Shown one piece after another: positions 1-10,797 of a DNA stretch of 64,000 nt. Origin of the DNA: Okapia johnstoni. Taxonomy: Eukaryota > Chordata > Mammalia > Artiodactyla > Giraffidae. Where the stretch lies: NCBI GenBank assembly GCA_024291935.2, contig CM044306.1, positions 17,183,001 through 17,247,000 of the forward strand, read 5' to 3'. The notes below the pieces were generated by a model. It made no database searches and was not told where the DNA came from. It saw only the letters and a list, made by a program, of their open reading frames with translations. Position numbers and translations under genes: made by a program. Position 1 is the stretch's first letter, and every line of letters starts with the position of its first letter.

Positions 1-30
1 GCTGCATGATTCTAGAAAAGGCACTTCAGA

Positions 31-120
31 GGACTTCCCCAGCAGTCCATGCTTCCACTGCAGGAGGCAGGGGTTTGATCCCTGGATCCCTAGTGGGGGA
101 ACTAAGATAGCAAAGGCTGC
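31..120 (+). repeat. Ruminant tRNA-derived SINE fragment
   Basis: Starts with a diverged 'gacttcccc..cagtcca' head and continues to 'tttgatccctgg' and 'ggaactaagat', the usual order of the ruminant tRNA-derived SINE in sense orientation. It lies in HEXIM2 intron sequence, antisense to the gene. Confidence 0.75.
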
Positions 121-340
121 CTGGCCCCGGCAAGAGGAGGGGAGGTGTGGGAGTGGGTAACCATTGACAGAAAAGCTTTTTTTGAGATAGCATCTGACAT
201 GTTGCTCAGTGCACAGTAGGGACTCATTTAAAAAATACTGGTTTCCCAAATCCACCACGGCATTTGAGACAAGAAGCCACAATCCCAGTTGGCAGGATCA
301 ACCTTCAGGGCACTAAGGTGGTTGGGAGAATGGGGCTTAC

Positions 341-412
341 CTTGGCCTCCTCCTGGGCGGCTGGTGGCGGTTGGTTTGGAGAAGCCACCTTCTTCTGTTC
401 CCAGTCTTTCAT
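341..412 (-). CDS. HEXIM2: HEXIM2, first coding exon (partial gene)
   Basis: HEXIM2 is the paralogue of HEXIM1 and inhibits P-TEFb (CDK9/cyclin T) when bound to 7SK RNA. Read on the minus strand, an ATG at 412-410 opens 24 codons that end in QEEAK and run straight into a good donor (AAG|GTAAGC, donor at 340-339). The stretch ASPNQ..EEAK resembles the start of human HEXIM2 (ATPNQ..LEEAK) as I recall it. An in-frame TAA lies four codons upstream of this ATG, just after a possible acceptor AG near 430, so this is the likely start. It would be about seven codons longer at the N-terminus than human. The rest of the coding region lies beyond the left edge. The position next to HEXIM1, on the same strand, fits human synteny. 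The call rests on a short match. Confidence 0.65.
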
Positions 413-1350
413 CAGAGGCCTTTAACTAGTGACACCTGCTTTAAATAACACAAACTTAAGTCCAGAAGGAGAATTTTCAGGAGGACTCTGGCTGCCCAGC
501 AAATTTTTACCAAGGCAGCGGCAGCCATTTTGTAGCATCAGACCTACACACCCTCATTTTCAAATAAAGGGCCGGAAGGCCGCCTCCACCCTGGTTTTCA
601 CACCTCTAAGCAGGGAGGGGGTCAAATGGGGATTAGGGAACCATCTTTCCAGCCCTGTTCCTCAGATCCCAGGCCTAGGGCTTACATCTTATTCTTCTGA
701 AAGTCACTGAGGCCAAAGCAAGCAGCTAGGCAGCTACAGAGGAGAACCAAAGAGGGGGAAAAGACAGCCTGGGGAGGCAAATATACAGCAATGACCTGGA
801 TAGGCAGGGAGAGGAGTGGGTCAGTGGCTCTGACAAGCCTGAAAAGGAGTCCTTTCCCTACTGCCTCCAGAGGCCCCCATCTTGACTGCAGCTCCCCACC
901 TCCATCCCGCGTTGGGCTCCATTAGTCAACGCCCCAAGAGACACGACTGAGACCTGGGCCCAGCCTGGGACTGAGGCCCTTTCATCTACAGGGTTTGGCC
1001 GGCTTCCCTCCTCCTTCTCAATGGGAAACAGAAGAAAGGGGAAGAGATGTCTTCGCGCTATAGACAGCTGGGAGGGAAAGCCAACTGGGATAAGGATGGA
1101 TTCCTTGGAAAAGGGGAAATGATCCGGGAAGGAGATTTTGCAAAGGCAGAACTGACCTATTTGCTGTCAGGGGCTATGCACAGGACTACGTCTGTGTGTC
1201 TTTCTGTGCGACCGCCTGTCTGTGCAATTCCCAACGCTTCAGCCCTACCCACTGCTGCAGCTCTGGTGAAGCCTCTCAGGCACTGAAGTTGGGGGGAGGG
1301 GGGCCCTTCCCGGGGGCACCTCCCCCTACGGCCCCGCCCGGCAGCGCGGT

Positions 1351-1370
1351 GCCTGCTGGGGATTGTAGTT
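1351..1370 (-). promoter_or_regulatory. ZNF143/THAP11-like site
   Basis: The minus strand reads AACTACAATCCCCAGCAGGC, close to the ZNF143 consensus ACTACAAYTCCCAGCATGC. It lies in the HEXIM2 CpG island upstream of the inferred start site. Confidence 0.6.
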
Positions 1371-1697
1371 CTTCTAGCTGGGGACGGGGGATCAAGAGCC
1401 TGTCACGTCAACAAGCACACAGAAAACTCAAAACCCATCTACCCTTTCGCGAGCGGCATCCCGCGCTCATCGATGCCTCCTTTGATTGGTCCATTCACCT
1501 ATCAATATTCCCCCGTTCGTCAACGATTAGCTGTGCGGAAGCACAATCAGACCCGCCTTCCCTACCTCAATTAAAGAGTTCATTGATGGCGTTAATCTTT
1601 ACTGGGCAGAAAATAGATCCGGCTGAAGGGGGAGGGGCTTGGGCGCGGAGGTATCCTCGGCCCTAGAGGAAGGCGACGAGAAGGATCGGTGGCCGCC

Positions 1698-1708
1698 GCC
1701 GCCATTTT
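1698..1708 (-). promoter_or_regulatory. YY1-like site
   Basis: Minus strand AAAATGGCGGC matches the YY1 promoter motif (AANATGGCGGC). Its orientation agrees with HEXIM2 transcription to the left. Confidence 0.55.
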
Positions 1709-2259
1709 GGGCTGGGAGGAGGCAGCGGAGGGACTCGCTGCGCAGTGAGAGCACCCCATGGGGGGTGGTCCGGGCGCGGGGAGAGGCCGGGCCGAGTGGG
1801 CTGCCTGAAGTGGCGGCGCCGGGAGACGGCGGGGAGTGGGACCCGGGGCCGGGGGTGGTGAAGGTTTGAGTCTCTCCGGCCGGGCCCGGTCCTCAAACCG
1901 TCCCGGCAGCCCCGCAACCTCGCCTCTCACAGAGGGCGGGGTTCTTGGGTAATTACCCCGAATTTCCCGAGACCCCAACTGGGGAGAGACCGGGTGAAAC
2001 GACTACCCTTTGTTCCTACCACGGGGGCTCTGATCCTGCGGCCGAACTCCGCTAAGTTCTTTCCCCACCCCCATGCGGCCTGGGTATGGCGGCGAGGCCC
2101 GGTGTAGCGGGACCCCTACTTCGATGGGCATGGTGGGGGCGACGCCACATTCCAAAGACTGGCGCCGCGGGGGCGGGTGGAGGTACAGCTCCGGCCGCGC
2201 GTCCCTTCGGCGTGGCAGTCAGCTGGAGGCTCTGAGGGCAGAGAGCCAGGCGCACCCAC

Positions 2260-5200
2260 CATCTTCCCCCATGCACCAAGGCCACCCCGTGGCCAGGGCT
2301 GTGAAAAGGAACAGCCTTCTTCCTACTGTAGCAACCACTAATTCTCCCCAGGGACCAGCTAGATCGCGGCACGTGCAAATCTCTGAGCGCTCTTGCCCTC
2401 GAGATTCCTTCTGTCCAGCCCCGATTCTCACTCAGAACGACCTGACCTCGCACGTCGCCAGCCGCTTTGGGAAACTCCAAAAGTGTGCTGTTCTACTTCT
2501 CTTGAAAGTTTACACTAAAGGGGGATGGGGTTTTGCCCTTTGCAGAGTTGGGATACAAAGTAACTTGGGAGTCGCCACGGTTCTGGGAATAAAAGTGGAG
2601 TGGCCCATTTCGGTTGCTTCAGGAACATCTGTTTGCATTTTGAAATCTGAGCCATAACTTGTACCAAAACCTTTGGATTGATGGCCGCCCTCCTAAAGGA
2701 AAAAAAGAACTAATTCCAATGTAATCTTTGTAAGACTACAGATTCTTTACAATTTAAAGAACTTTTCTCCCACAAAGGAAACAAAATGGGGGAATATTTT
2801 GCCACTGATGCATTGTTAGTAGGGAACCTCTGTTTTGAAATTCCAAGTAATTAAAAATCACTTCTGTGGATCCCAGATGACCCTCAAAATAGAAATTGCA
2901 GTTTTGAGCTACCTCATATGTGTGGTGTTTGAGGGAGTAGGAGAAACCTGCTTTGAAAAAAATAAACAACCTTTTATTACAGTTGTAGCAGCTTCTTAAG
3001 GATTGCAGATTGATGTGAAATTCTTTTCTTGAATTGCAGATGAAACAATTTTGTTACTGCTTGAAATCTAAATTCAGAAAGATTCATAGCACAGGGGTTG
3101 CTTAATGTTGCTAAAAAGTCAGTTAAAATTATGCCCAGCTAGACTGAAGTAGAGATAGTGACTGGGCAGTGAACTTTTATCTTTGAGGGTATCTTGTGGT
3201 GAAGCCCATGGCTGATTACAGATGGTCAAATCGTTCCTAAGTTTTTGGCCTTCATAGCAAAGTTTTTTCAGAACTGAAGTCCTGTTCCTCCTATTAGTAA
3301 TTTTTTAAGTTGTAAGAGTGACAACTCCAGAGCTTTAACTATGTTCTCTTTGTCCCCCGGATGTTCTTAGAGGAAGTCTTAGAACTGGATTGCAAAAAAA
3401 TAAGATCACCTTTGATACATTCTTAATCTAAAATATGAGCCACTTATCCTAAATAAAGATTGAGTACACTTGATTCATGCTGTAGGTTGACTTGGCCTAC
3501 CTCATATTCACTTTACACTGTTCAGATCAAGAGAAGATACCAGTTTGGAAAAGCTGACACTTAAGTTGGTAGGAGTTAAACAGTCATAGCTGAAAGGGGC
3601 TTTAAAGCTTATCTTTGTGGTTCAGTTGTCAAGAATGTAATGATGGAGGATCTCAGACTTGTGATTCATCCTCCATTGTGAAGTAATCTAGTTAAACATT
3701 TGGAAGCTACTAAGAGGACTGTGCCAGGTGCAGAAATTTTACTCATAAAGGGGAAAGTCTTTTAAGGATGACCCATATGCTTTTCCATTCCTTGATAAGA
3801 CAAGTTGGGAATAAAATCAGTTTGTTAATGGTCCCTTGGTTACCTACTGAGCACAACACAGGACTGGAAGTCGGGATCTCCAAGTTCTGTTTCTATGTGT
3901 GCTACCGCAGACTCGGTGCACGTGGCCAGGAGCCAAATCCTGAAGATGAGGCCCAACTGGTCATTTTGTTGCTGAATCTATTGTTGGTCTAATGTTCAAC
4001 CAGACCTTCAACTTCCTTCTCAGCTCTCCTGTTTCAGATGAGTTGCTTTGTGGTTTATGACAAATTCGACAAACTTTATATGCCTCAGTTTCCTAATTTG
4101 AAATTGATATCAGTGCAGCCTCCATCATAAATATCTTGAATAACGACTCGAGTGGCCGTGTAAACATTTACTTGTTATAACTTAGTTATTTGGGAACCTT
4201 AGAACTTCTGCTTCAAAGGTTATTTGGAGCAGTTGGGAGGCCTGCTTTCCCAAAGTGTGGCCTTGGTTGCCATGTTCCATCCAGAAGTTTGAGCAAGGGT
4301 CAGTCTCTCAGGGTACCAAGCAGTTGTTACCTCAAGTCCTGAATGGCTTACATTCGCCTAATGGCCAGCTCCTGGGACTATTGGCTGTGTGTGAACAGAA
4401 TTCATTGACAGGAGTGATTCTTTGCAGCAGCCCTATTCAGGATGAAAATTCTTGCTCCTGAGCTATTTGATTTCCACAATTTTTTACTGTGTTTAGTCCT
4501 CCTCATCGTCTTCTCTCTCTCTTCTATTTTTAAGTTAAAATGTTTGCTGTTTTAAATACACTTTTAGTAAGCCCTAGAGAGGAAGGTAGAACTGACCTCT
4601 TCAACATTTCCTTCCATCTTCTGGTTTGGTCCTCTGCCTTTGCCTGAAAGTTGTCCTGGGGTTACCCAGGTATACTTCAAATTAATCTTCTCTGACACTC
4701 TGGAGGCTAGGACAGGTTCTACTGAGTAGTTTACAAGAGCAGTAATGCTATCGTTTTCTCAAATTGTTGTGCATGGAACACTAGAGCTCTCACATTTTCC
4801 TTCAGAAATATCATCTTTGCTCACCGTTGACCCAGAGTTGTTTCTTAACACTTCACACAGTCAGTGAAGGTATCAAATAGAATGTGTCTTCAGATGAGAG
4901 TTTACAATACTCTACAAGTTTTCATTCTTTTGGGAAAATTTTAAGCCAACTATAACTGTTCTTGGTGCTGTATTGAGAGAAAGAATCACACTAGCTATTT
5001 GAGAAGACATACTGGCTGTTTCTGGTGGCAGCTCAACCATTTGAAAGAATTTCGAGGTGTGTAAAGATTTGTTAGTAAACTACTTGGATTATCCCTGCTG
5101 TTACCAGTGTTACATCATTTGTCATAATTGAATTGCCTCTCAGTAAAGTCCAGGAAAAACTTTATTCAGGAGGATTTGCAAGAGCTGTTATTTATCTGCC

Positions 5201-5700
5201 TTTGTTTTTTCAGCAAGAAATGAATTGATGTTGTAAGCTTTCCAACATTCAAAGACAACTGGCAGGAATTGGCAAAATATTGAATCTTCGCTTTCTAGAC
5301 CATATATTTTGTCTTACAGAGTGTGACTTGCCCTTTGGTCAGCAGATCCCACTATTCAGGGCCTGAACTTGACATTTTCTTTTAGAAATTACTTTTCATT
5401 TCTAGCAACAGCCCTTTACACTTTACATGAAAAAAGATAGCAAAGTGGAATTTTATTACAATATTGCTTAAGAAATTGGGAAAATATTTTTTTAAAGCCC
5501 ACAAACTCAGGTGTACATAGGTACAAATACAGTACTCTTACTCGCCAGCTTTTCCATCACACTGTTATGAATATTTGTTTCTTGCTGTTGGTGTAAGTGG
5601 CCGGGGACACCTATAGTACATTATCAAATATTTGGCTGAACGTTGGTTTTCTGAAGTAAGACTAGTTGTGGATTTTGCTTATTTCTGTAGATTTCTTTGA
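2260..5700. other. Intergenic DNA between HEXIM2 and HEXIM1
   Basis: AT-rich single-copy-looking sequence without a convincing exon series, RNA gene or young SINE. The only sizeable ORFs are short and lack family features. Several TTTATT motifs (AATAAA on the minus strand) occur, for example at 2974-2979 and near 5452, so an extended HEXIM1 3' UTR could reach into this region. Confidence 0.5.
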
Positions 5701-5739
5701 TTTCTCTTTTGAATTCACCAGGATAAAGTATATTTATTT

Positions 5740-8700
5740 GCATTTCCCCAAGCAAAGGATTTTTATTTTACTCTGAACAAAGTTAAAATACAGATCAAAT
5801 GGGCAGTTGCTCTGGTCTTAAAAAGAACCAGTGATATCAATGGTACCTTAATTCTTGTACAGACTATTTTCATGCTGTCTCTAATCCTTGCAGCAGTTAT
5901 GTAATGTAGGCATGGCCCCATTTTGCTGATGAAGAATGAGGCTCTGAGTGTTAAGGCTTGCACTGCTAGTATATATCAAAGGTAGAACTGGGAGCCTGGT
6001 TTTTTGACTCTTTAGTCTGGTCTAATTTTATGTTTCCTCTCTTTAGAAAAACCTTGTCTATTTTTCAGAGCTAAACCAATCTGAAACTCCCTGGTTTTCC
6101 CACTCAAGCAGAAATCAGGGCTCTATCTCCTGAGGGCCACTTTAGGTTATAGGCTAGCAAGAAAAGTTTTCCTTAGCTCAAAGGAGGATTAAGCTGCCCA
6201 GCCAGCTGTCTCCGAAGTTTGGAAAGTGCTTTGCCCTTGCTGAATACCCAGTAAAAGAGAATGACTGAAATTGCTAATGTGTAAGCATGATCTTTTGAAC
6301 AGCTTATTTAAATTGTTTAGCAGAAATGCCTTTAGTGAATGGCTAGAGTGGACTTGAGGATCATTTGGCATGATCCTGGTAATATAGGGAATTCAGAGTC
6401 TTCCCTCTTCCCCCAGCAGCAGTATGCAAGGCAATTGTTTCACTTAGAAAGTGTTGATAGAAAATTGAAATTTTGCACAAACCGCATCATTCTAAGAACA
6501 TTAAATGCAATAAATACAACAAAATGCAGGTGACTTTGAAAGCAAAATTCAGAGTTGCATATCTCAAGGTAAATTGAAGTAAATTATGACAATTACTTTA
6601 AATTTGTATAATTTTAGAGACTGGATTGAATTTGTGTCCTAAAACTTAACACACTTTTTTTTTTTCTGATGATCAATGCACTACAAGTCTTTCTAAGACT
6701 AATAGGAAAACAAGATCTTTATACTTAAACCCATCTTATTAAGAAGAGGTTCTGGAATCAAGAGGCCATCACTGCTGCATCCCACGTAGTGCAGTCAGAA
6801 CGAGGCTCCTGCTTGTGCACTGTAAAGCCAGAGGGCAGTGTTGCTTTTCCAAGCAGCTGTTTCTGGGACTCCTGTATGACGTCATGGCAGAAGGAAAATT
6901 AAAAACACGAAAACTATTTCAAAATAGACTTTTAATGTAGTTTTTAGGCCAAAGGAAAAGCTGATCATACATTGTCTCCAGTGGACCATCTGCCAGAATA
7001 GGGCCACCTCAGTCCAGCTTTGAAGGCCCTGAGTCAGTCTTAACCGCCATAATTTCCTTTGATTCATGGATTCATGTATGTTTCTCACGCATCATAAGGC
7101 ACATTTCACTCTTGAAGTTCCCACCACCTCCACTATTTCCTTTAGCTGCAAAAGCAAGCTTCCCAATGGGAGTTCCCCCCCCACACCCAGGGGTTCATAA
7201 CTTTCAAGGAGTTTGAGAATTTCATGATTCTCCAGAACCCTGTCTCCAGAAGTACCTACACATAATACAAGTCTACATACAACTCCATGGGGCTCACGGA
7301 CCCCATGGCCCCGTATGTTTTTAAGGAACCAGGTGAAAGAAGCCTTGTGCTAGTGATTTGAGCAATGCATTTGCTCTAGGGAAACACAGGGCAGGTAAAG
7401 GTAGGCTGGGTAATCATGATAACAGGAGGGAACAGTCTTACAGTTTCTATTTTGACTTGGGGGCAAAAAGGAATTCCCAGGGCCTCTTGCACTTTGAAGA
7501 GTAGAACTATTCAAGGACTAAGCAGCTATCAGCACAGTTTAGAAGACTGAGAATAGAGGCTGTTGTAGGGATGGTGCAGGGCTCCCACTTGGCCCCCAAG
7601 GACTTAATTTAGCTCAACCAGAAGCTTTACATTTTATTTGCAGTGAGGGGGCATTTCTAATTTTAGTCTGAGTCTCATGGAAAGGTGGACAGCTCCTATT
7701 CCTTTTTTTGGTATAGGGAGCACTTCAGTATTGGGCATTTAGGGTTAAGTCCTTGGAATGCCCCAAATGGTCGTTTCCTCTATGAATACAATATTCCCTA
7801 CCTCTGAATATTTTAACATAAAGAGCTGTCTCACAACTGTTTATTCAACCATTGCTTGCACTAAGAAAGCAAGATAAGTGCTTTTCCCAGGCATCCAAGA
7901 ACTCCTTCCAGCCTTACTGGGAGGAGGAGGGGGGAATTACTAAAAACCCACTTGTAGGAGTGAAATGAGGCTGTCAGTTGTCCAACCTGATAAATGGCCA
8001 AATTAGGTTTACATTTTTGTTAATAGACTTGAATGGCTATTGAGAAGCAGAATTAAATTTTAAGCTGCTGATCATAGTTACTTCTTACTCCCCAAACACC
8101 CAACACTGGTTTATTTCTCCAGCATCAAAAAAGGAAATGAAGGCACTAGAAAACAAACACACTTAAGTAACGAAGATAATTAAATCTTTATATTTTGCTG
8201 GAACTGTATATTGTAGCACACTAACAAGGGAAAACTGGGCAAACGGAAAATTCCCCTATTAAGGTTTGTTTTTGAAAATGGACAAATTAAATGCTTCCTT
8301 TACCCCTCCCCCCAATGCAATCACATAAATCAGTATTACTTTGAATTAGCTCTAGAAATCACACAAACTATGTTACACTTACAAATATTTATTATAACTA
8401 GAATGAATTTAATGGTTCTCAGATTTGGCCACCTTATAGCTCCATTTAAGGAGATTTTTAACAGAAAACTGCATTATAACCTGGTCAAGTTACTTACACA
8501 TTAAAAAAGAAAAAAACTCCAAAAAGGAAAACAAGGAAAGCAACCCTTCAGTTTGACATAATTAAAGAACAGGAGAAAGCACACAAGCTACATCATAGCT
8601 AAATTGACCGAACCAACCAAAGCCAGGGGGGATTTCTTTTCTGATTATGTGTCATAAAAAGGTCCACTGTCTTATATACACATGTATATAATGTTACATT

Positions 8701-8750
8701 CCATCACTGTAAAAAGTCCCCTTTGCCCCCTCCCCCGGAAAAGTTTCAGT
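5740..8750 (-). other. HEXIM1: HEXIM1 3' UTR (left limit uncertain)
   Basis: Follows the HEXIM1 stop codon on the minus strand and has no other coding signal. AATAAA on the minus strand occurs at 5767-5762 and 5738-5733, which would give a 3' UTR of about 3 kb, similar to the long 3' UTR I recall for human HEXIM1. Other AATAAA motifs lie nearer the stop, so shorter forms are possible. Confidence 0.45.
5870..6012. repeat. MIR-like SINE relic
   Basis: Contains diverged MIR core features: 'cagttatgtaatgtaggca', 'ccccattttgctgatgaaga' and 'gtagaactgggagcc'. It is within the proposed HEXIM1 3' UTR. Confidence 0.6.
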
Positions 8751-9713
8751 CTAGTCTCCAAAGTTGGACAGCGGCGCTCGCTCCTGCTGCCGGTGCAGTT
8801 CGTTCTCCGTCAGCAGCTGGAGGTTCTCGGCACGCAGCCGGTCCAGCTCCAGCTCCAGCTCCCGCACACGCGCGTCGTCGCCGTCCAGCCGCTGGCTTTC
8901 CAGCCGCAGCCGATTATTCTCGTCCTCCATACGCGAGAGGCACTTCTCCAGCTCTAGATACTCTTTGATGAGCTCCTGCTTGCTCATGTTCTGCAGGCTC
9001 TCCGCGTGGTACCGCTCATAGGTCTCCGAGAAGTCCCGCTGCAGAAACTCGCTGCCGTCTCCTCCCATCCCGTCGCTGCCCCCATCCTCCTCGCCCGCTT
9101 CCTCCATAAAGTCCTCATCGCTGGTGTCGTCGGATTTGGCAGCGGCCCGTTTGGGATAGAGGCCGGTTTTAAGATCCGGCTCCTCCTGGTCGTGGTCATC
9201 CATGAGGAATTGCGTGGTGTTATAGGGAGCAACTGGCTGGCCCTTGGCGAACATCTCGGCTCGAATCCTCGAAGCTCGCAGGCTCTGTTTCTCATCGAAC
9301 TTTTTCTTCTCCTCCCAGGTCAGCGTATAGTACGGTTTCCAAAGCCGCTTCTTCTTGGAGGGGCGTCTCCTATGTTTTTTCTTGCCCACCTGTCTCTGCT
9401 GCGGGGGAGCTCCGCCAGCGGACAAGTCGTCCCCATTCTGGCCCTTCTCACCCGATTCCAGACAGCTGGATTCTGGACAGACCTGGGTCTTCAGGGGAGA
9501 CGGCTGGGGTTCCAGGCTCCCTTCACCCCCCTGCCCCGGAGAGCCACCCGACTGGGGGGACGCTCTCGATTGCCACCTACTGTCTTCCTCCGGCATCCGC
9601 TCCTCCGCGCCTGGGGGGCGATCAGGGTTCCGTTCTTCATGGACAGCAACAGCACCTGTACAGTTGCTAGTTTGAGGCTGGTGCTGATACTCTGACAAGA
9701 GTGGCTCGGCCAT
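8751..9713 (-). CDS. HEXIM1: HEXIM1, P-TEFb inhibitor (single coding exon)
   Basis: Inhibits RNA polymerase II elongation: bound to 7SK snRNA in the nucleus it holds CDK9/cyclin T inactive. The 320-codon ORF is intronless, as in human. Visible parts in order: a variable N-terminal half (1-105); the basic 7SK-binding and nuclear-import block KKKHRRRPSKKKR (111-123); the CDK9-contacting PYNT motif (163-166); an acidic stretch (about 196-222); and a C-terminal coiled coil that dimerises and binds cyclin T (about 240-310, heptad-like LELELDRLRAENLQLL), ending in NFGD. The start ATG matches the human start (MAEP.LSEYQHQPQ). It is about 39 residues shorter than the human protein (359) because of a gap near residues 101-105; all functional motifs are kept. 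Confidence 0.98.
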   Translation of the reverse strand: MAEPLLSEYQHQPQTSNCTGAVAVHEERNPDRPPGAEERMPEEDSRWQSRASPQSGGSPGQGGEGSLEPQPSPLKTQVCPESSCLESGEKGQNGDDLSAGGAPPQQRQVGKKKHRRRPSKKKRLWKPYYTLTWEEKKKFDEKQSLRASRIRAEMFAKGQPVAPYNTTQFLMDDHDQEEPDLKTGLYPKRAAAKSDDTSDEDFMEEAGEEDGGSDGMGGDGSEFLQRDFSETYERYHAESLQNMSKQELIKEYLELEKCLSRMEDENNRLRLESQRLDGDDARVRELELELDRLRAENLQLLTENELHRQQERAPLSNFGD

Positions 9714-10430
9714 TGCTAATAGAATCTTCTTCTCGAAGTTTGAAGAATGTTGGCTGTAAGTCCTTAAGGAAAAAAAGGTTTGCTTTTCTTTGCAAAAATG
9801 TCCACCACAGTCCTCTTCGGTCTGTAATTCCTGCAGTGATGCCTTTAGCCAGTCCTTCTGTCAGCAAACTCCAACTGCAATTTTGGGGCGCTCAAGTCAG
9901 TAAAGGGTTAAGCGCCCAGAGCGCGGCCAGATAGCGGGTCCAAGGAGGTGCAGCAGCAGGAACAGTACGTAATGTGCAGAGGGGGTGGGCTTCAAGCCTT
10001 CCCGCAGACCGCCCCCGCGATCGAGAAGTTGGTGGGCAAGAAGATTAGGTTAAATCCAACGGGTTAAACCCAGCCCCGAAGGGGTTAAAACTACCCGATG
10101 ACGCTGACTCCGAGGGGCCGGATCCACAAAGGGTTAAATCCCCTGCCGCAGCACCCACAAGGGGTTAAAGTCCCAAAGCCACCTCCTCCCACTTCCACGG
10201 GTGTCGCTCCAAGCCGAGCTCCCCGTTCCCTAGGCCCGGCCGGAGCCTCAGCCGAGGACAGACAAACTCATCTCCCCTTTGGCTCGATGCTCTGCTCAGC
10301 TCAGTTCTCCTCCGCCTCCTCCTCTTTTTCCTCCCTCCCTCCTCCCCCTTCCGACAGCTCCTCTTCCGCCTCCTCCCCCAACTTCCCCTCCCAACCTGCC
10401 TCTCCACCTGCCAACTTCCAACTGCTGCCT
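9714..10430 (-). other. HEXIM1: HEXIM1 5' UTR with GGTTAAA repeats
   Basis: Lies between the TATA box and the HEXIM1 ATG with no splice signal needed. It holds six copies of (G)GGTTAA on the plus strand (near 9904, 10047, 10061, 10081, 10131 and 10161). The right part is pyrimidine-rich on the plus strand (about 10300-10440). The transcription start near 10425 is inferred from the TATA box position. Confidence 0.6.
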
Positions 10431-10446
10431 CCCAGCCCTCTGCGCC

Positions 10447-10457
10447 CCTTTTATATA
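10447..10457 (-). promoter_or_regulatory. HEXIM1: HEXIM1 TATA box
   Basis: Minus strand TATATAAAAGG is a near-perfect TATA box. Transcription should start about 25-30 bases further left, near 10425. Confidence 0.75.
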
Positions 10458-10478
10458 GAAGCCGGTCCGCCCCGCCCA

Positions 10479-10490
10479 TGCGCATGCGTG
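10479..10490. promoter_or_regulatory. NRF1-like site
   Basis: TGCGCATGCGTG matches the palindromic NRF1 motif (YGCGCATGCGCR) except at the last C. It lies about 25 bases upstream of the HEXIM1 TATA box and runs into a CRE half-site (TGACG). Confidence 0.65.
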
Positions 10491-10509
10491 ACGGAGTCCC
10501 CATCACGGG

Positions 10510-10529
10510 AAGCTGGGAGTCGTAGTTCC
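10510..10529 (-). promoter_or_regulatory. ZNF143/THAP11-like site
   Basis: Minus strand GGAACTACGACTCCCAGCTT resembles the ZNF143 motif ACTACAAYTCCCAGCATGC. CCAAT/ATTGG boxes follow at about 10570, 10654 and 10690, forming a compact and probably bidirectional promoter. Confidence 0.5.
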
Positions 10530-10704
10530 CATCTTTCAGGCCCGCCGTTCTCGCGCGCCGTGCGACGTAGCCAATCCCAGGACGCGTAGGGGGCGTTTTC
10601 CAGGCCGCCTCCTTCCTTCGCTCATCCCTCTCTAGAGAAACGTGAGCGCCCATTGGTCAAAAGGCACACGTCTCGCCGAGGAAGGAAGGCCAATCGCAGA
10701 GAAG

Positions 10705-10797
10705 ATGGGGCGGGTTCTGGACCATACCATTCTGCTTCAGGAATACAAGAAGATTCGATGGCCTGTGAGGGCCTGCACAGAATATTTTTATGAAAAG
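10705..10797 (+). other. Possible divergent first exon, unidentified ORF
   Basis: About 280 bases right of the inferred HEXIM1 start and on the opposite strand, an ATG in strong Kozak context (aagATGG) opens 31 codons (MGRVLDHTILLQEYKK...TEYFYEK) that end exactly at a donor-like AAAAG|GTGCGT. If unspliced, the frame continues to a stop at 10846-10848, giving 47 codons. I do not recognise the peptide and found no matching downstream exon. It may be the first exon of a divergent non-coding transcript. Confidence 0.3.

Larger units (their letters stand above)
1300..2250 (-). promoter_or_regulatory. HEXIM2: CpG-island promoter of HEXIM2
   Basis: This stretch is GC-rich with many CpGs, unlike the AT-rich DNA on its right. 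It holds a ZNF143-like site, an ATTGG (inverted CCAAT) at 1485-1489 and a YY1-like ATGGCGGC on the minus strand. YY1 sites of this type usually sit just inside the transcript in gene orientation, so a minus-strand start near 1710-1750 is inferred. No non-coding 5' exon boundary could be fixed. Divergent transcription to the right is possible. Confidence 0.65.

Noticed and set aside
8764..9695. Long plus-strand ORFs opposite HEXIM1
   Set aside because: They are frame shadows of the GC-rich HEXIM1 coding strand; they show no domain and their composition follows the complement.
9667..9867. Upstream ORF overlapping the HEXIM1 start
   Set aside because: Its first codon is TTG and it contains no ATG before the overlap; there is no support for translation.
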